Shown here one piece after another: positions 1 to 9,700 of a DNA stretch of 64,000 nucleotides. Positions within the stretch are counted from its first letter, which is position 1. Each line of letters begins with the position of its first letter. The stretch is from Tenggerimyces flavus (GTDB taxonomy: Bacteria > Actinomycetota > Actinomycetes > Propionibacteriales > Actinopolymorphaceae): assembly GCF_016907715.1 (NCBI RefSeq), contig NZ_JAFBCM010000001.1, positions 1,674,001-1,738,000 of the forward strand, given 5' to 3'. Under the pieces are notes generated by a model that saw nothing but the letters and a program-made list of their open reading frames with translations, did not search any database and was not told the origin of the DNA. The translations under genes and the position numbers were made by a program.

Positions 1-1
1 C

Positions 2-1876
2 CACAACGTCGCGCTCGACGACGTCGCGTTCGGCAACGGGCCGAACGGCAGCCCGGTGATCTACGTCGTCCCGCAGACCTCCAGCTCCGCGTGGTTCCAC
101 GTGGTCGACGTACGGACCGGCAAGACGATCCGCAGCCTGCCGCTGCGGAACGCCGCCGGCGCGCGCGACATCGCGGTCGCGCCGGACCGCAGCGTGTACG
201 TCGCGACGTTCCCGAACGGCCGGCTCTACCGCTACACGCCATCGAACGGGCGCATGCACGATCTCGGCAAGCCGAGCCGCGCTTCCTCAACCCTGCTTGG
301 GCTCGCGATCGGCGAGGACGGCACCGCGTACGTCGGCTCGTACCCGACCGGCCGGCTCTACAGCTGGCGCGCCGGCCGCGGCTACCGGGACTACGGGCAG
401 CTCTCGGCGGACTCGGTCTACACGCGGTCGATCCAGCTCTGGCGCTCGATCGCGCTCGTCGGCACCGGCACGCAGCGCGCGCACCTGTTCGCGGTCAACG
501 TGCGAACGGGCTTCAAACGGGAGATCCCGCTGCCGCCGTTGTACGCCGGCGAGAACGAGGTCGCCGGGGTGACGGTGCGCGGCGACCGCGCGTACGTACG
601 GATGGCGCAGTCCAAGACGCTGCTGGTCTACGACCTGGCGAAGGAGGACTGGATCGACGCGGCCGGGTCGTCGATGGGCGCGGAGGTGTCGCCGATCGCT
701 CCCGGTTCGAAGACCGCGGAGGTCTACCACGTGGCCGGCGGCTCGCTGAAGGCGTTCAGCCCGGTGACGTTGAAGACTCGGCCCATCCACGGCATGGACG
801 GGATGTTCTCGTCGAAGGGCTTCGCGTGGCTGCGGATGCCGGGGAAGGAGTTCCCGGGCCTGTCGCTGGTGATGGCCGACTATCTCGGGCGGCTGTGGAT
901 CTACAACCGGACGACCGGTGCGACGTCGATGCGCTTCGCGCTGATCCCGGGTGCGCCGGTCGAGATCCGGTCGCTCGGGTTCGGGCCGTCGGGGACGATC
1001 TGGATGGGCGGCTTCGGCTCGGGTGGGTTGGCTTCGTACGACCCGGCGACCGTCCGGCTTCGGCAGGTGCAGCGCGGCACGGTCGGGCAGGCCGACGAGA
1101 TCCTCACCTCCGACGGCGAGCTCTGGCTCGGCACGTACCCGGGCGGGAACGTGCTGCGGTACGACCCGGCGAAGCCGTTCGTCTGGACCCGGAACCCGGG
1201 AACCGCGTTCGCCCTCGGTGCGTGGCGGCAGGACCGGCCGGTGGCGATGACCCGCGCGAGCGGGCGGATCGTCGTCGGAACGGTGCCGCACTACGGCCAG
1301 CTCAGCGGTGCGATCACCGTGCACGACCCGATCACCGGGGCGACGTACGTGGACCGCGGCGTGTCCGGAACGCGGAGCGTGGTGTCGCTCGTCTCCGACG
1401 GGCAGTGGGTCTACGGCTCGACGTCGAAGTGGGGTGGGCTCGGGATCACGCCGCCGGCGTCGGCGGGCACGATCTTCGCGTACGACCCGGTGACGCGGAC
1501 GAAGCTGTGGGAGGTGGCGCCGTACCCGCGCCTGCCCGCGATCACCGAGCTGGCCGCCGCGCCGGACGGGACGCTCTGGGGGCTGACGCGGGGACGGCTG
1601 TTCCAGTTCGACCCGCGCTCGTTGAAGGTCGTCCGTGAGGTGCGGGTGCCGGACCGGAGCTGGGCGAACGTCGACCACATCTGGTCGGAGGCGCAGCAGC
1701 TCGCGGTCGCGTCGGACGGGACCGTGTATGCGTGCGTGCGGGGGAAGCTGTTCCGCGTACGACCGGGCGCGACCGGCGCGACGAAGGTCGGCCCGGCGGC
1801 CGCGTTCCTGCTGGCGGACGACAAGACGATCTACCTCACGCGCGGCGCCAACCTGTACCGGCTCGACCTGCACTGA
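2..1876 (+). CDS. beta-propeller repeat protein (5' end outside window)
   Basis: The reading frame is open to the left edge, so the true start lies upstream; 624 residues are visible. The protein is built of short repeats of the type 'D-G-x-x-Y/W-x-G-T/S-x-P-x-G-x-L-x-x-Y-D-P', for example around LGLAIGEDGTAYVGSYPTG and SDGELWLGTYPGGNVLRYD. This is the pattern of seven- or eight-bladed beta-propellers (PQQ-like, WD-like or SMP-30-like). No enzyme motif is visible and the role is unknown; such proteins are often secreted or bind sugars, but the N-terminus that would show a signal peptide is missing. A small hairpin follows the stop. Codon style resembles the genes after 34.5 kb, so I take it as chromosomal flank rather than cargo. 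Confidence 0.85.
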   Translation, partial: HNVALDDVAFGNGPNGSPVIYVVPQTSSSAWFHVVDVRTGKTIRSLPLRNAAGARDIAVAPDRSVYVATFPNGRLYRYTPSNGRMHDLGKPSRASSTLLGLAIGEDGTAYVGSYPTGRLYSWRAGRGYRDYGQLSADSVYTRSIQLWRSIALVGTGTQRAHLFAVNVRTGFKREIPLPPLYAGENEVAGVTVRGDRAYVRMAQSKTLLVYDLAKEDWIDAAGSSMGAEVSPIAPGSKTAEVYHVAGGSLKAFSPVTLKTRPIHGMDGMFSSKGFAWLRMPGKEFPGLSLVMADYLGRLWIYNRTTGATSMRFALIPGAPVEIRSLGFGPSGTIWMGGFGSGGLASYDPATVRLRQVQRGTVGQADEILTSDGELWLGTYPGGNVLRYDPAKPFVWTRNPGTAFALGAWRQDRPVAMTRASGRIVVGTVPHYGQLSGAITVHDPITGATYVDRGVSGTRSVVSLVSDGQWVYGSTSKWGGLGITPPASAGTIFAYDPVTRTKLWEVAPYPRLPAITELAAAPDGTLWGLTRGRLFQFDPRSLKVVREVRVPDRSWANVDHIWSEAQQLAVASDGTVYACVRGKLFRVRPGATGATKVGPAAAFLLADDKTIYLTRGANLYRLDLH

Positions 1877-1906
1877 CCGCCTCGTCTGGGACCGCGCCGG
1901 GTGTTT

Positions 1907-1927
1907 GTATGAAGGGCACCTTCATAC
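1907..1927. terminator. 9-bp-arm hairpin after beta-propeller gene
   Basis: GTATGAAGG and CCTTCATAC are perfect inverted arms around the 3-nt loop GCA, 30 bp after the stop of the beta-propeller gene and 28 bp before the recombinase start. There is no T-run, as is common in actinobacterial terminators. The core ATGAAGG-N3-CCTTCAT occurs again at 34231-34261 with the complementary loop. Confidence 0.6.
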
Positions 1928-1955
1928 CAACCTACCGGTACTACCATTATGTACC

Positions 1956-3611
1956 ATGAACGATGTTATGGTAGACGAGCTTCAGGAGCCTCAACTTGCC
2001 GAGGACGCGGCGGACACGGAGTCCGTCCTGGACGCGTTGTTGGGCACGATATCGCGCGGGGCCATGCCGGGGTCGGGTGTGTATGTGCGGATCTCGTTGG
2101 ACCGCACCGGGGCCGGGTTGGGTGTGGCGCGGCAGTTGAAGGCCGCGGTGGAGCTGTGCCAGCGGCAAGGCATGCCGATCTTCGACGTCTACATCGACAA
2201 CGACGTGTCCGCCACGTCGCGGAAGCCGCGCAAGCAGTGGCTGCGTATGTTGGCCGATATCGAGGCCGGCAAGGTCGACGCGATCGTCTGCTGGCATGTG
2301 GACCGGCTGACCCGTTCCCCACGTGAGCTGGAGCAGGTGATCGACCTGCACGACCAGCGCGGCGTCCGACTCGCCACCTGCACCGGCGAGATCGACCTGG
2401 CCACCCCGACCGGGCGGATGGTGGCCCGGATGCTCGGGGCGGCCGCACGGCAGGAGGTGGAGCACAAGGGCGAGCGGCAGAAGGAGCAGCAACGCCAAGC
2501 CGCCGAAGCCGGCAAGGTGCACCCGACCGGGCACCTGCGCCCATTCGGCTGGGCAGCCTCCGGAGACCCCACGATCGTCGAGGACGAGGCCGAGGTCGTC
2601 CGAGACATGGCCACCCGTATCCTGGCCGGAGAATCCCGCGCGAGCGTGGCCCGCAGCCTCAACGCCCAAGGCATCACCACTACAACCGGACGGCAATGGA
2701 CAGTACTCGCCGTGAAGAACCTCCTCCTCCAGGCGCGGCTGTCCGGCCGACGCGAGTACAACCCCGTCGAACGCGGCAAGACCAAAGCGCCGCTGGGAGA
2801 GATCGTCGCCGACAACGCCTTCCCCGCGATCATCACACCGGCCCAGTCCGACCAGCTCCGCGCCCTGCTCACCCGCACCACCACAACGACCGCGACGACG
2901 ACCACCGGAACTTCTGGTGGGAAGGCGAAGGGTGGGAAGGCGAAGAAGGGTGCCGCCGCAATCTCGAGAGACGAAGGGCGGGAGCCTCGGAGCACTCGTG
3001 GGCAGGGCCGCACCTACTTGTATTCGGGGATCCTTCGGCACGTCGGCGAGGACTGCAACACCGGGCTACGGGGTCGGATCCACAACGGCCACAAGCGGTA
3101 CCAGTGCTTGAAGGAGCCCGGCCGGGGCGGCTGCAACAAGGTGGCCATCCGCGCGCACCTGGTCGAGGCGCAGGTGCGGAAGTTGATCTGTACCGCGCTG
3201 GACAGGCCCGCGTTCTATCAGCGGCTGCTCCGCGCCGCCACCAAGGGCGCCGCCGACCCGGACAAGGTGGCCAAGGAGCTGCGCGCGATCGACGCCAAGC
3301 GCGAGGAGTTGGCCGAAGCGTGGGCCAACGACGAGATGACCCGCAAGGAATGGCTCGCCGCCCGGAACCGGCTCGACGCCCGCGCCGACAAGCTCACCCG
3401 GCAACTGGCCACGAACGAGCACGCCGTTGCGCTGTTGGAGTTCGCCAAGATGGAAGGCGACGTCTGGCACAGGTTCGAGGCCCTGTCTTTCGGTGGGAAG
3501 CGTGCCCTCGTCCAGGCCTGCGTTGACCACATCAAGGTCAACCCCACCGACCCGACCAAGCCGCGTAAAGTCTTCGACCCCAGCCGCATCGTCCCCGAAT
3601 GGCGAGTCTGA
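1956..3611 (+). CDS. large serine recombinase (integrase)
   Basis: This 551-residue protein has the layout of large serine integrases of the phiC31/Bxb1 type. An N-terminal resolvase domain covers about residues 40-185 with the Y-x-R-x-S signature (YVRIS; nucleophile Ser47) and the DRLTR motif. A recombinase domain follows at about 190-340, then a zinc-ribbon region at about 354-400, a coiled coil at about 425-490 and a C-terminal tail. The zinc ribbon is atypical: the usual first CxxC is reduced to HVGEDC, leaving Cys367, Cys384 and Cys393 plus a possible His362 ligand. The ATG at 1956 is chosen; a second in-frame ATG lies at 1968. It sits at the left edge of the accessory region facing inward, as expected for the integrase of an integrated element. 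Its stop overlaps the start of a second, damaged recombinase gene. Confidence 0.93.
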   Translation: MNDVMVDELQEPQLAEDAADTESVLDALLGTISRGAMPGSGVYVRISLDRTGAGLGVARQLKAAVELCQRQGMPIFDVYIDNDVSATSRKPRKQWLRMLADIEAGKVDAIVCWHVDRLTRSPRELEQVIDLHDQRGVRLATCTGEIDLATPTGRMVARMLGAAARQEVEHKGERQKEQQRQAAEAGKVHPTGHLRPFGWAASGDPTIVEDEAEVVRDMATRILAGESRASVARSLNAQGITTTTGRQWTVLAVKNLLLQARLSGRREYNPVERGKTKAPLGEIVADNAFPAIITPAQSDQLRALLTRTTTTTATTTTGTSGGKAKGGKAKKGAAAISRDEGREPRSTRGQGRTYLYSGILRHVGEDCNTGLRGRIHNGHKRYQCLKEPGRGGCNKVAIRAHLVEAQVRKLICTALDRPAFYQRLLRAATKGAADPDKVAKELRAIDAKREELAEAWANDEMTRKEWLAARNRLDARADKLTRQLATNEHAVALLEFAKMEGDVWHRFEALSFGGKRALVQACVDHIKVNPTDPTKPRKVFDPSRIVPEWRV

Positions 3612-4092
3612 TGAACGACACCGAACACCCCACTGCACGTGACAAGGGCTCCGCCGACAGCGACGCCCGAAAGAGCCGGGCTACCACGGATCCGCGCCAG
3701 CGGGTTCTCTCCGGTTCGCCTTCTACGGCCGGGACGCCTCGGGCGAGAACTTCGAGAAGGTCCGGGCGACGCAGTTGGCGGCTGCCCGCGCGCTGGTCGA
3801 ACCCCACGGCCGCATCATTGCCGAGTACTACGACGCCGGAGTGTCAGGCGTCGGCGAGTGGGCAGACAGGCCGGACGCATACAGCTTGCTCCAATCGATC
3901 CAAACGCCCGCGGTCCACGAGGCCACCGCAGGGCTACGGTTAGACGCGGTCGTGGTCTACGACGTTTCCCGAGTGTCCCGCCGTGGGGACGACTTCGCGG
4001 AGCTGCACGGCGCCATGCTCCGCGCCGGGATCGAGCTATGGACAGTTGCCGGCAACGGGCCACTCTCGAACTGGACCTCCCCGCTCGTGTGA
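3611..4092 (+). pseudogene. second serine recombinase, frameshifted and truncated
   Basis: An ATG at 3611 overlaps the integrase stop (TGATG), suggesting translational coupling. The first about 30 codons (MNDTEHPTARDKGS...) run in one frame. The recognisable resolvase sequence (RFAFYGR, then LVEPHGRIIAEYYDAGVSG) continues in another frame from about 3717, so a frameshift lies near 3690-3720. The catalytic region reads YGRDAS rather than the usual YGRVS. Translation ends at 4092 after VYDVSRVSRRGDDFAELHGAMLRAGIELWTV, well short of a full resolvase domain and without any C-terminal DNA-binding part. I read it as a decayed tandem partner of the upstream integrase. A sequencing error could explain the frameshift but not the missing C-terminus. 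Confidence 0.7.
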
Positions 4093-4295
4093 TCTCTGAG
4101 AGGTCCCTCTCGCCTCTTCGGTTGGGGCCTACTGTCAGGGCCGGGCGGGCTGCCTACCCTGTCTGTCTGCCCACCACCCGTACCCCACCACACCCACCCT
4201 TAGCGGACGGCCTACGGCCGACAGCCCTCCAACTACGCCGGCTCCCGTGTGCTGAGCATCAGGTGGTCAGCCGGCCTCCGGGTCGAGCATCGCTC

Positions 4296-4541
4296 CTAGC
4301 TGTCTTCTTCGCCGTGGTCGATCCCAAGGGTGAGAATGTCGACGACCTTGTCCAGGATCGCCTGATCCTCGATGAGCTCGGGAAGTCCCTGCTGTGCCCG
4401 TTCAGCGACAACACGACGGCGGACCTCCTCCAGACGTTCAGCGTTCGGCCGGCTGGACCGATGAAGTCGCAAGCCCTCCGCAGACGCCGAAGAATCGTCC
4501 GAGGGCTCGCCCAGCCCCTGCCGAGATCGCCGGCTACCCAT
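4296..4541 (-). CDS. 81-aa protein; fragment of the J-like membrane protein family
   Basis: The C-terminal half (ERLEEVRRRVVAERAQQGLPELIEDQAILDKVVDIL) matches the middle of the 280-residue protein at 18470-19312 (EELRRIVAQQRKEQGLPEFIEDEATLDKIIDIL). The similarity stops at an early stop codon before the membrane segments. The ATG at 4541 overlaps the stop of the upstream 76-aa gene by 8 nt (ATGGGTAG), so the two may be translated together. It may be a degraded remnant rather than a working gene. Confidence 0.5.
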   Translation of the reverse strand: MGSRRSRQGLGEPSDDSSASAEGLRLHRSSRPNAERLEEVRRRVVAERAQQGLPELIEDQAILDKVVDILTLGIDHGEEDS

Positions 4542-4764
4542 TCGGCAACCGATCGCGCATCCTCGTTCCGAAGTCCGCAGGCATGTGCGGCTCAGTGGCA
4601 TCCAGACGAACCCACACCCGCTCGACCAAGCCCGACGCCCGCTCGGGCGCGATCAGCACCCAACCACCGTCATCACGCTCTACGCGCTTGGTGACACGGC
4701 CCACGATCCAGCCGCTCCCGCACCTGTCATCCCTGAACCGCACCAACCCCATGTCCGAACTCAC
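4534..4764 (-). CDS. hypothetical small protein, 76 aa
   Basis: The frame encodes a compact, charged protein (MSSDMGLVRFRDDRCGSGWIVGRVTKRVERDDGGWVLI) with alternating hydrophobic residues that suggest a small beta-rich fold. No family is recognised. It overlaps the downstream 81-aa gene. The product is plausible by codon use and by this coupling, but there is no functional clue. Confidence 0.45.
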   Translation of the reverse strand: MSSDMGLVRFRDDRCGSGWIVGRVTKRVERDDGGWVLIAPERASGLVERVWVRLDATEPHMPADFGTRMRDRLPNG

Positions 4765-4951
4765 GTTCGAATATTAGGCGAGTGAAATCGAAGGGTGGCA
4801 AGCGCGGTCCCCTACTCGGCAGCCGGCTGGACAGATTCGAATGGCGCCGGGGCTCGACCCGACACGCCGGTAGGAGTCGGCCCCGAAAGTCTGACTCGCA
4901 TGCAGTCTGTGGCACCGTGACGCTGCGAGTGGGCGATGGCGTTAGGAGTTC

Positions 4952-5751
4952 GTGGTGGACGAGCTGGAAGTCCGGTTGTTCGTGGGTGACCATCTGCCAT
5001 GGGATCCGCCGGTCCCGTGGAGCGAGCTACCGACAGTCTCGGTGACGGCAGGCGCGGATCGGCCTCTGCGTGAGGTGTTCGAGGAGGCGCTGACCCGGTT
5101 CGCAGAGGTCCACGAACTGTCCTACTACGGCGGGGACCACCAGGACATCCACTTCTGTCCACACGTCGAGGAGATGGACACCAACGTGTTCGACGCGATC
5201 GAGCGCGACGTTCTGTACGGGATCGGTACGAGCGGTGAACTGATCCTTGATGACGAGGATGTCGCGTTCCTTCGGGTCGGTGATCTGCGGCGGGCCGCCG
5301 AGTCTGGGTACGCGCCCTACGATCCGAACCGGGTCCTCGTCTATGAGAAGCACTACGAGGGTGCCGGCGGGGGCGGCGAGTACGTCCTGGCCTTCCTCCA
5401 CGAGCACTGGGAGTTCTTCGCGGGACCCGGACTCGCCATGCTCTACAGACTCGTTCCGATGCTGAGGTACCGCCGGACCGGCGGCAGGTCAGGCAGTGGC
5501 AGCATCAAGGAATCTACGACGTGGAGTACATCCGCAGCTTCCTTGCGAAATGGGACGACTGGACGCCGTCAAAGGTCGGCAAGATCGTAAGCCTCGATGA
5601 CGACTCCGCGGCGCGGATGCTGATTGACATGGGCTATATCCAGCTCCCCACCGGTCTGTATGTCCTCGGCGTGACCGAGGACGCGATGCAGAACCGAGAC
5701 CGCTGGATCCGATGCGAGCAGACCGCGCGGATCCACCCACGCCGACGGTGA
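4952..5751 (+). pseudogene. uncharacterised gene with an apparent frameshift
   Basis: Starting at a GTG (4952), the frame gives a well-formed acidic sequence (VDELEVRLFVGDHLPWDPPVPW... to LAMLYRLVPMLRYR) of about 175 residues, then degenerates into low-complexity Ser/Arg/Thr sequence. Another frame picks up a well-formed sequence at about 5480 (QWQHQGIYDVEYIRSFLAKWDDWTPSKVGKIVSLDDD...) that runs to a stop at 5751. The simplest reading is one gene of about 265 codons broken by a single frameshift near 5470-5490. Two overlapping genes, the second starting at GTG 5521, are the alternative. No known domain is recognised in either part. Confidence 0.5.
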
Positions 5752-5845
5752 CCCGCCTAGCCACAGCGACGGCCGCGACATCACCAATGACCACGTCGAA
5801 GTCCGCGTTGCGCGACCGAAGGGGGCTCTGGTAGCAGCCAGGGTC

Positions 5846-6222
5846 CTATCGTCGAACGCGTCCTGCAATGTCGTATCGGGCGGTGAACGCGAGGAACGTA
5901 GCGGCACCAACTGTGAGGGCGATCCAGGACGGAAACCCGGTTCGGCGATGTAGGCGCTGACCGGAACCGCTACGCCGAGAAGGACCCTTCCAGCGAGCCA
6001 GAGCGGCCGTCCATGCCGCACCCGAACGGGAAGGTCGGCGACCCACAACCCCAGCCAGGGCCAGCATGCCTTGTCGTTGCGGCCTTTCGCCGGGTTGGGC
6101 GTGGGCGCGTTCGGCGTCCCACGACGGCACGCCTCGCGGCTCGACTCCCGGCTCGTGTCCGGCTTGTGCGCGCTGGTAGCGGTCCTCCGGGCGGTCGTAG
6201 GAGTGCATCAGGATGTCGACGA
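5846..6222 (-). pseudogene. degraded copy of the C-terminal half of the 18.5 kb J-like gene
   Basis: About 360 bp here align closely at nucleotide level with 18480-18846. Both encode the DRPEDRYQRAQAG, SWDAERAHAQPGE and FPSWIALTVGAATFLAFTARYD stretches and the RVRR end. In this copy the frame changes between the middle (VRVRHGRPLWLAGRVLLGVAVPVSAYIAEPGF) and the final membrane segment, so it cannot encode the intact protein. It lies on the same strand as the 4296-4541 fragment, but the order of the two parts is inverted relative to the intact gene. They are therefore rearranged remnants, not one gene split by an insertion. Confidence 0.75.
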
Positions 6223-6437
6223 TCGAACGGCAAGGTTGCCAGAATGGCCTCAAGGGAGGTCAAGCGTGCCGACGGCTCCCATCCGCCCGCCAGATCCCAT
6301 GGGTCGGCGAGACACCAAACAATCAAGAGTGCGACTGGGATCAGGAGCCCGAGACCCAGTTGGATCGATTGCGGAAGGTGCGCGCGCCGTCCTGCTGTGT
6401 CCGAGACCTACAGCCGCGCGGTACCATCCACCCCTCG

Positions 6438-6728
6438 TTACAACTTCGTGGGATCGCCGCTCCTGGGTGTGGGCGGGTCGAGTCGGTCGTGACGTGTTCG
6501 CCAGATCGCGTCGAGAATCGCACCCCCAACGAACGCGACGAAACCGCAAGTGAAGATCAGGGTGCTGTTCATGGCTAGTCCAGCAATCGCGACGGGCAAC
6601 GCAGCTGGCCTGAGCCATCCGCTCAGCAACGGCTGGAGCTTCCACCTAGTTGCCTGCCACACGAGCCAGACCTCGTATGCGGCCGCGGCCAGCCAGAGCA
6701 GCCACACCGGCACGGCGTCAAAGTTCAT
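6438..6728 (-). CDS. small membrane protein, candidate immunity protein for the RHS toxin
   Basis: This 96-residue protein has one hydrophobic segment near the N-terminus (WLLWLAAAAYEVWLVW) and a longer one at about residues 43-75 (LPVAIAGLAMNSTLIF, FVAFVGGAIL), followed by a polar tail. It starts 9 bp after the stop of the large RHS gene and is read in the same direction. In RHS and other polymorphic toxin systems the gene directly behind the toxin end is normally the specific immunity gene. A membrane-embedded immunity protein usually pairs with a toxin acting at the membrane, which fits the hydrophobic stretch in the RHS C-terminal tip. Function is inferred from position only; no immunity family is recognised. 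Confidence 0.6.
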   Translation of the reverse strand: MNFDAVPVWLLWLAAAAYEVWLVWQATRWKLQPLLSGWLRPAALPVAIAGLAMNSTLIFTCGFVAFVGGAILDAIWRTRHDRLDPPTPRSGDPTKL

Positions 6729-6737
6729 TCGCTGAGT

Positions 6738-9700
6738 TCACCAGCCGTTCCTGTATGAACGGTATCCGTAGTAGAGCTGGACCCCTGTTCGCCATGTGGA
6801 CCGATAGCGATGCTTGGACCAAGCGTAGCGAAGTGACCTGTTGTGGCTGACGAAGCGTCTCTTGCTCTTGTACTTGAACTTCCAGAAGCGTCTTGCTTTC
6901 CCAGCGTGCCGCGCGATGTGCTTGTAGTTTCTCAGTGCTCTGAATCGCGTACCGACAACATCGATGCCCGTATTGATAAGCGCCGACTTTCCACTCTGCC
7001 AGCCCTTGCGGTACTGGTAGTAGTTCCAGGCGGCACTCGCTGCGGCAGCGGCCACTGCCGCACCGAGGCAGAGGCCGGCCGTCGCGAAGATGCACGCACC
7101 CATTGCGGCGAAGCCGGCCACCGTTGAGGCCCTCCTAAGGAACTTGCACCATCCGCGACACTTGCGCTTCTTTCGTTTGCCGTCGAGGTCGAACTCGTTG
7201 ACAGGGTCGAGGGGATACGTGTACGCGTTGAGGTTGCCGCCGGGTACGGGGTCGGTCTGGAGGAAGCGGCCGAGCGCAGCTGCGTAAAGCCGGACACCCA
7301 TGAGAGTGAGGCCTGCGAGGGTCTCGCTCGAGCGTTGTTTGCCGCCGAGCCAGCCGTAGCGGCTGGGTGTAGTGGCCCCGATGGGGACGCCGTATTCGTC
7401 GGTCGAATAGTTGGCGTCGGGTTCGGTGGCGGTTCCGTTGGTGGTGGCGGTGACGTCCCCGTGGAGGTTGACGGTCTGCCACGTGACGGTGCCGGTCTGG
7501 TTAGCCGTGGCGGCCAGATTGCCACCAAGGTCGGTGATGTTGCGTGTCCATTGGGTGTGGTCCGTGGTCTCGGATATCCAGTCGGGTGAGTCGGAGGAGG
7601 TGTCGTTGAAGTGGTTGGTCTTGACGACGCCTGAGCCTGAGTTGGTCCAGGTCTTGAGTCGGGCAGCGTTGTCGAGGCCGTAGGTGAGGGTGGTTCCGTC
7701 TTGTGTGAGGCTGCGGACGAGGTCGTTGGTGTAGTAGGTGGCGGTGAGGTTGCCGGTGCCGGCGGTGGTGTCGGCCGCGGGGAGAATGGTGATGCGGCCG
7801 TAGGCGTCGTAGGCCAGACCCGCATGGGTACCAGCCGGCTGCAGGCGGTCCGCAGAGTCGTAGGTCGAGGTTTGGGTGGCCTGCGGGGTGGTGGATTGGC
7901 ATTTGCCGTCGGAGCCGACGCCGTAGGTGATGCGGGCGGTGCGGTTGGAGTTGGCGTTGAACTGGTACCGGCGGGACAGGCATGAGCCTGAGCCGTTGTC
8001 GCCGGTCAATGCCAGTCGGCCGAGTGCGTCGTAGGTGTTGGTCTGGTCGCGGTAGACGTTGGCGCCGGTGGAGTTTTGGGTTCGCCATTGGCCGTGGATG
8101 TTGGGTGCGACGGTTTCTTCGAGCCAGGTTTGGTCTTGCGCCTGGCGTTTGGTGAGTTGTTCGCCTTCGGCGTCGAAGGAGGCTGTGTGGATGAGTCCGT
8201 TGGGCCAGGTTTGTTCGATGAGTCGGCCTTCGATGTCGTAGCGGCCGGTGAAGGCGCCGGTGATGCCGGAGACGGTCATCGAGGTGGGGTGGTCGCGGGG
8301 GTCGCCGTTTTGGTTGTAGGTGTTGGTGACGGTGGTCTTGGCGTCGGCGACGGTGGCGACCCGGCCGGCGCCGTCGTAGGTGGTGGTGACGATGTTGCGG
8401 GCGTCGCCGGTGGCTTCGGCTGAGTCGGTGTAGGTCTTGACGCGGCCGAAGTCGTCGTAGGTCGTTGTTGAGGTGCTGGTGCCGTCGGTGACCGAGGATA
8501 CGGCCCCGGTTGTCGTGTCGTAGCTGGTGGTCTGGGTCGGGATGGCGGTGCCGATGCCGCCTGTGGTTTGGCTCGAGGCGGTGCGCGTGGAGTAGCCGGC
8601 ATTGTCGAACGTGGTGGTGTCGGTGCGGGTGCGGGTCGTGCCGCCGGCGTCGATCACGGAGTCGGTCGTGGTGGTGGGTCGGTTCAGGTAGTCGTAGGCC
8701 GTGACGCGGGTGATGACCAGCTGCGGCAAGCCGGCGACGCCGGGGTTGGGGTTGGCGGGTTTGGTGACGCAGGCGAGGTTGGCCCAGGCGGGTTTGTTTC
8801 CGCACGTGGCGTCGCGTGGGTTGGTGCCGCTGGTGTAGTAGATGGTTTCGGTAGTGCCGGGTCCGCCACCACTGGTTTCGGATGGCATCCGGGATTCGAT
8901 CGCGAGCCCGGAGTCGGGGTCGTAGCGGGTGATAGTGGTGGAGGCGATGCCGTCGGGGTCTTGGACGACGCGCATGGGTGTGCGGAAGGTCCAGCCGGTG
9001 GCGTCAGTGGTAGAGAGGGCGTAATCGTTGCGGGTCGTGCGTTTGTCCTGCTCGTTCGTCGGCGCCGTGGTCGGCGAGAGGCTGGCCGCGGTGTATGTCG
9101 ACGTGACCAGGTGGAGGAGATCGCCGGCGGGGTGGGCGAGCTCGGCGCCGGTGTCGTAGTCGGTGTGGGTGTGTTCGCGGGCTCCGGCGGTGGTGCCGTC
9201 GGGGAGGACGACGTCGCGGAACGGGCCGTAGGTGTCGGTGACGTCTTTGCCGTCCGGGCTGTAGATGCTGACCTGCGACAGCGCCAGGGCGCGGACGGCG
9301 ACGTCGGTGGAGGTGTAGTCCGACGACAGCTCCCGGGTCGTGTCCATCGCCATGGCCCGATTGGCCGCGGACAGTTCACGGACTGTGTTGCCGTGCTTGT
9401 CGTACTCGGTGGTGGTGATGGCCCAGCCGGCTTCGCCGGCGCCGTTGCTGGGGCCGGTGTACTCGGCAGTATTCGTGGTGCGGCCATCGGCGTCGATGTA
9501 GGTGACGGTCGCCTCGCGCAAGTCGGTCCGCGACGCGGTGTCACCTGGTCCGAAGACCGCGGTCGCGGTGACTGGTACGGTCTTCTGGCCCCAGGCACCG
9601 ACCTTGGCCGTGGTGGAAAGGTCGGGCCGGAAGGCCGGGTTGCTGGTGTCGGGGGTGCGGGGCACGGCGTATTCGAAGGTGGTTCGTTCGGTGCCGCTGC

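Noticed and set aside
1907-1927. Firm assignment of attL/attR to the two ATGAAGG hairpins
   Set aside because: In direct alignment the three central bases differ (GCA versus TGC), so there is no shared crossover dinucleotide at the symmetric centre. Kept only as a hypothesis.
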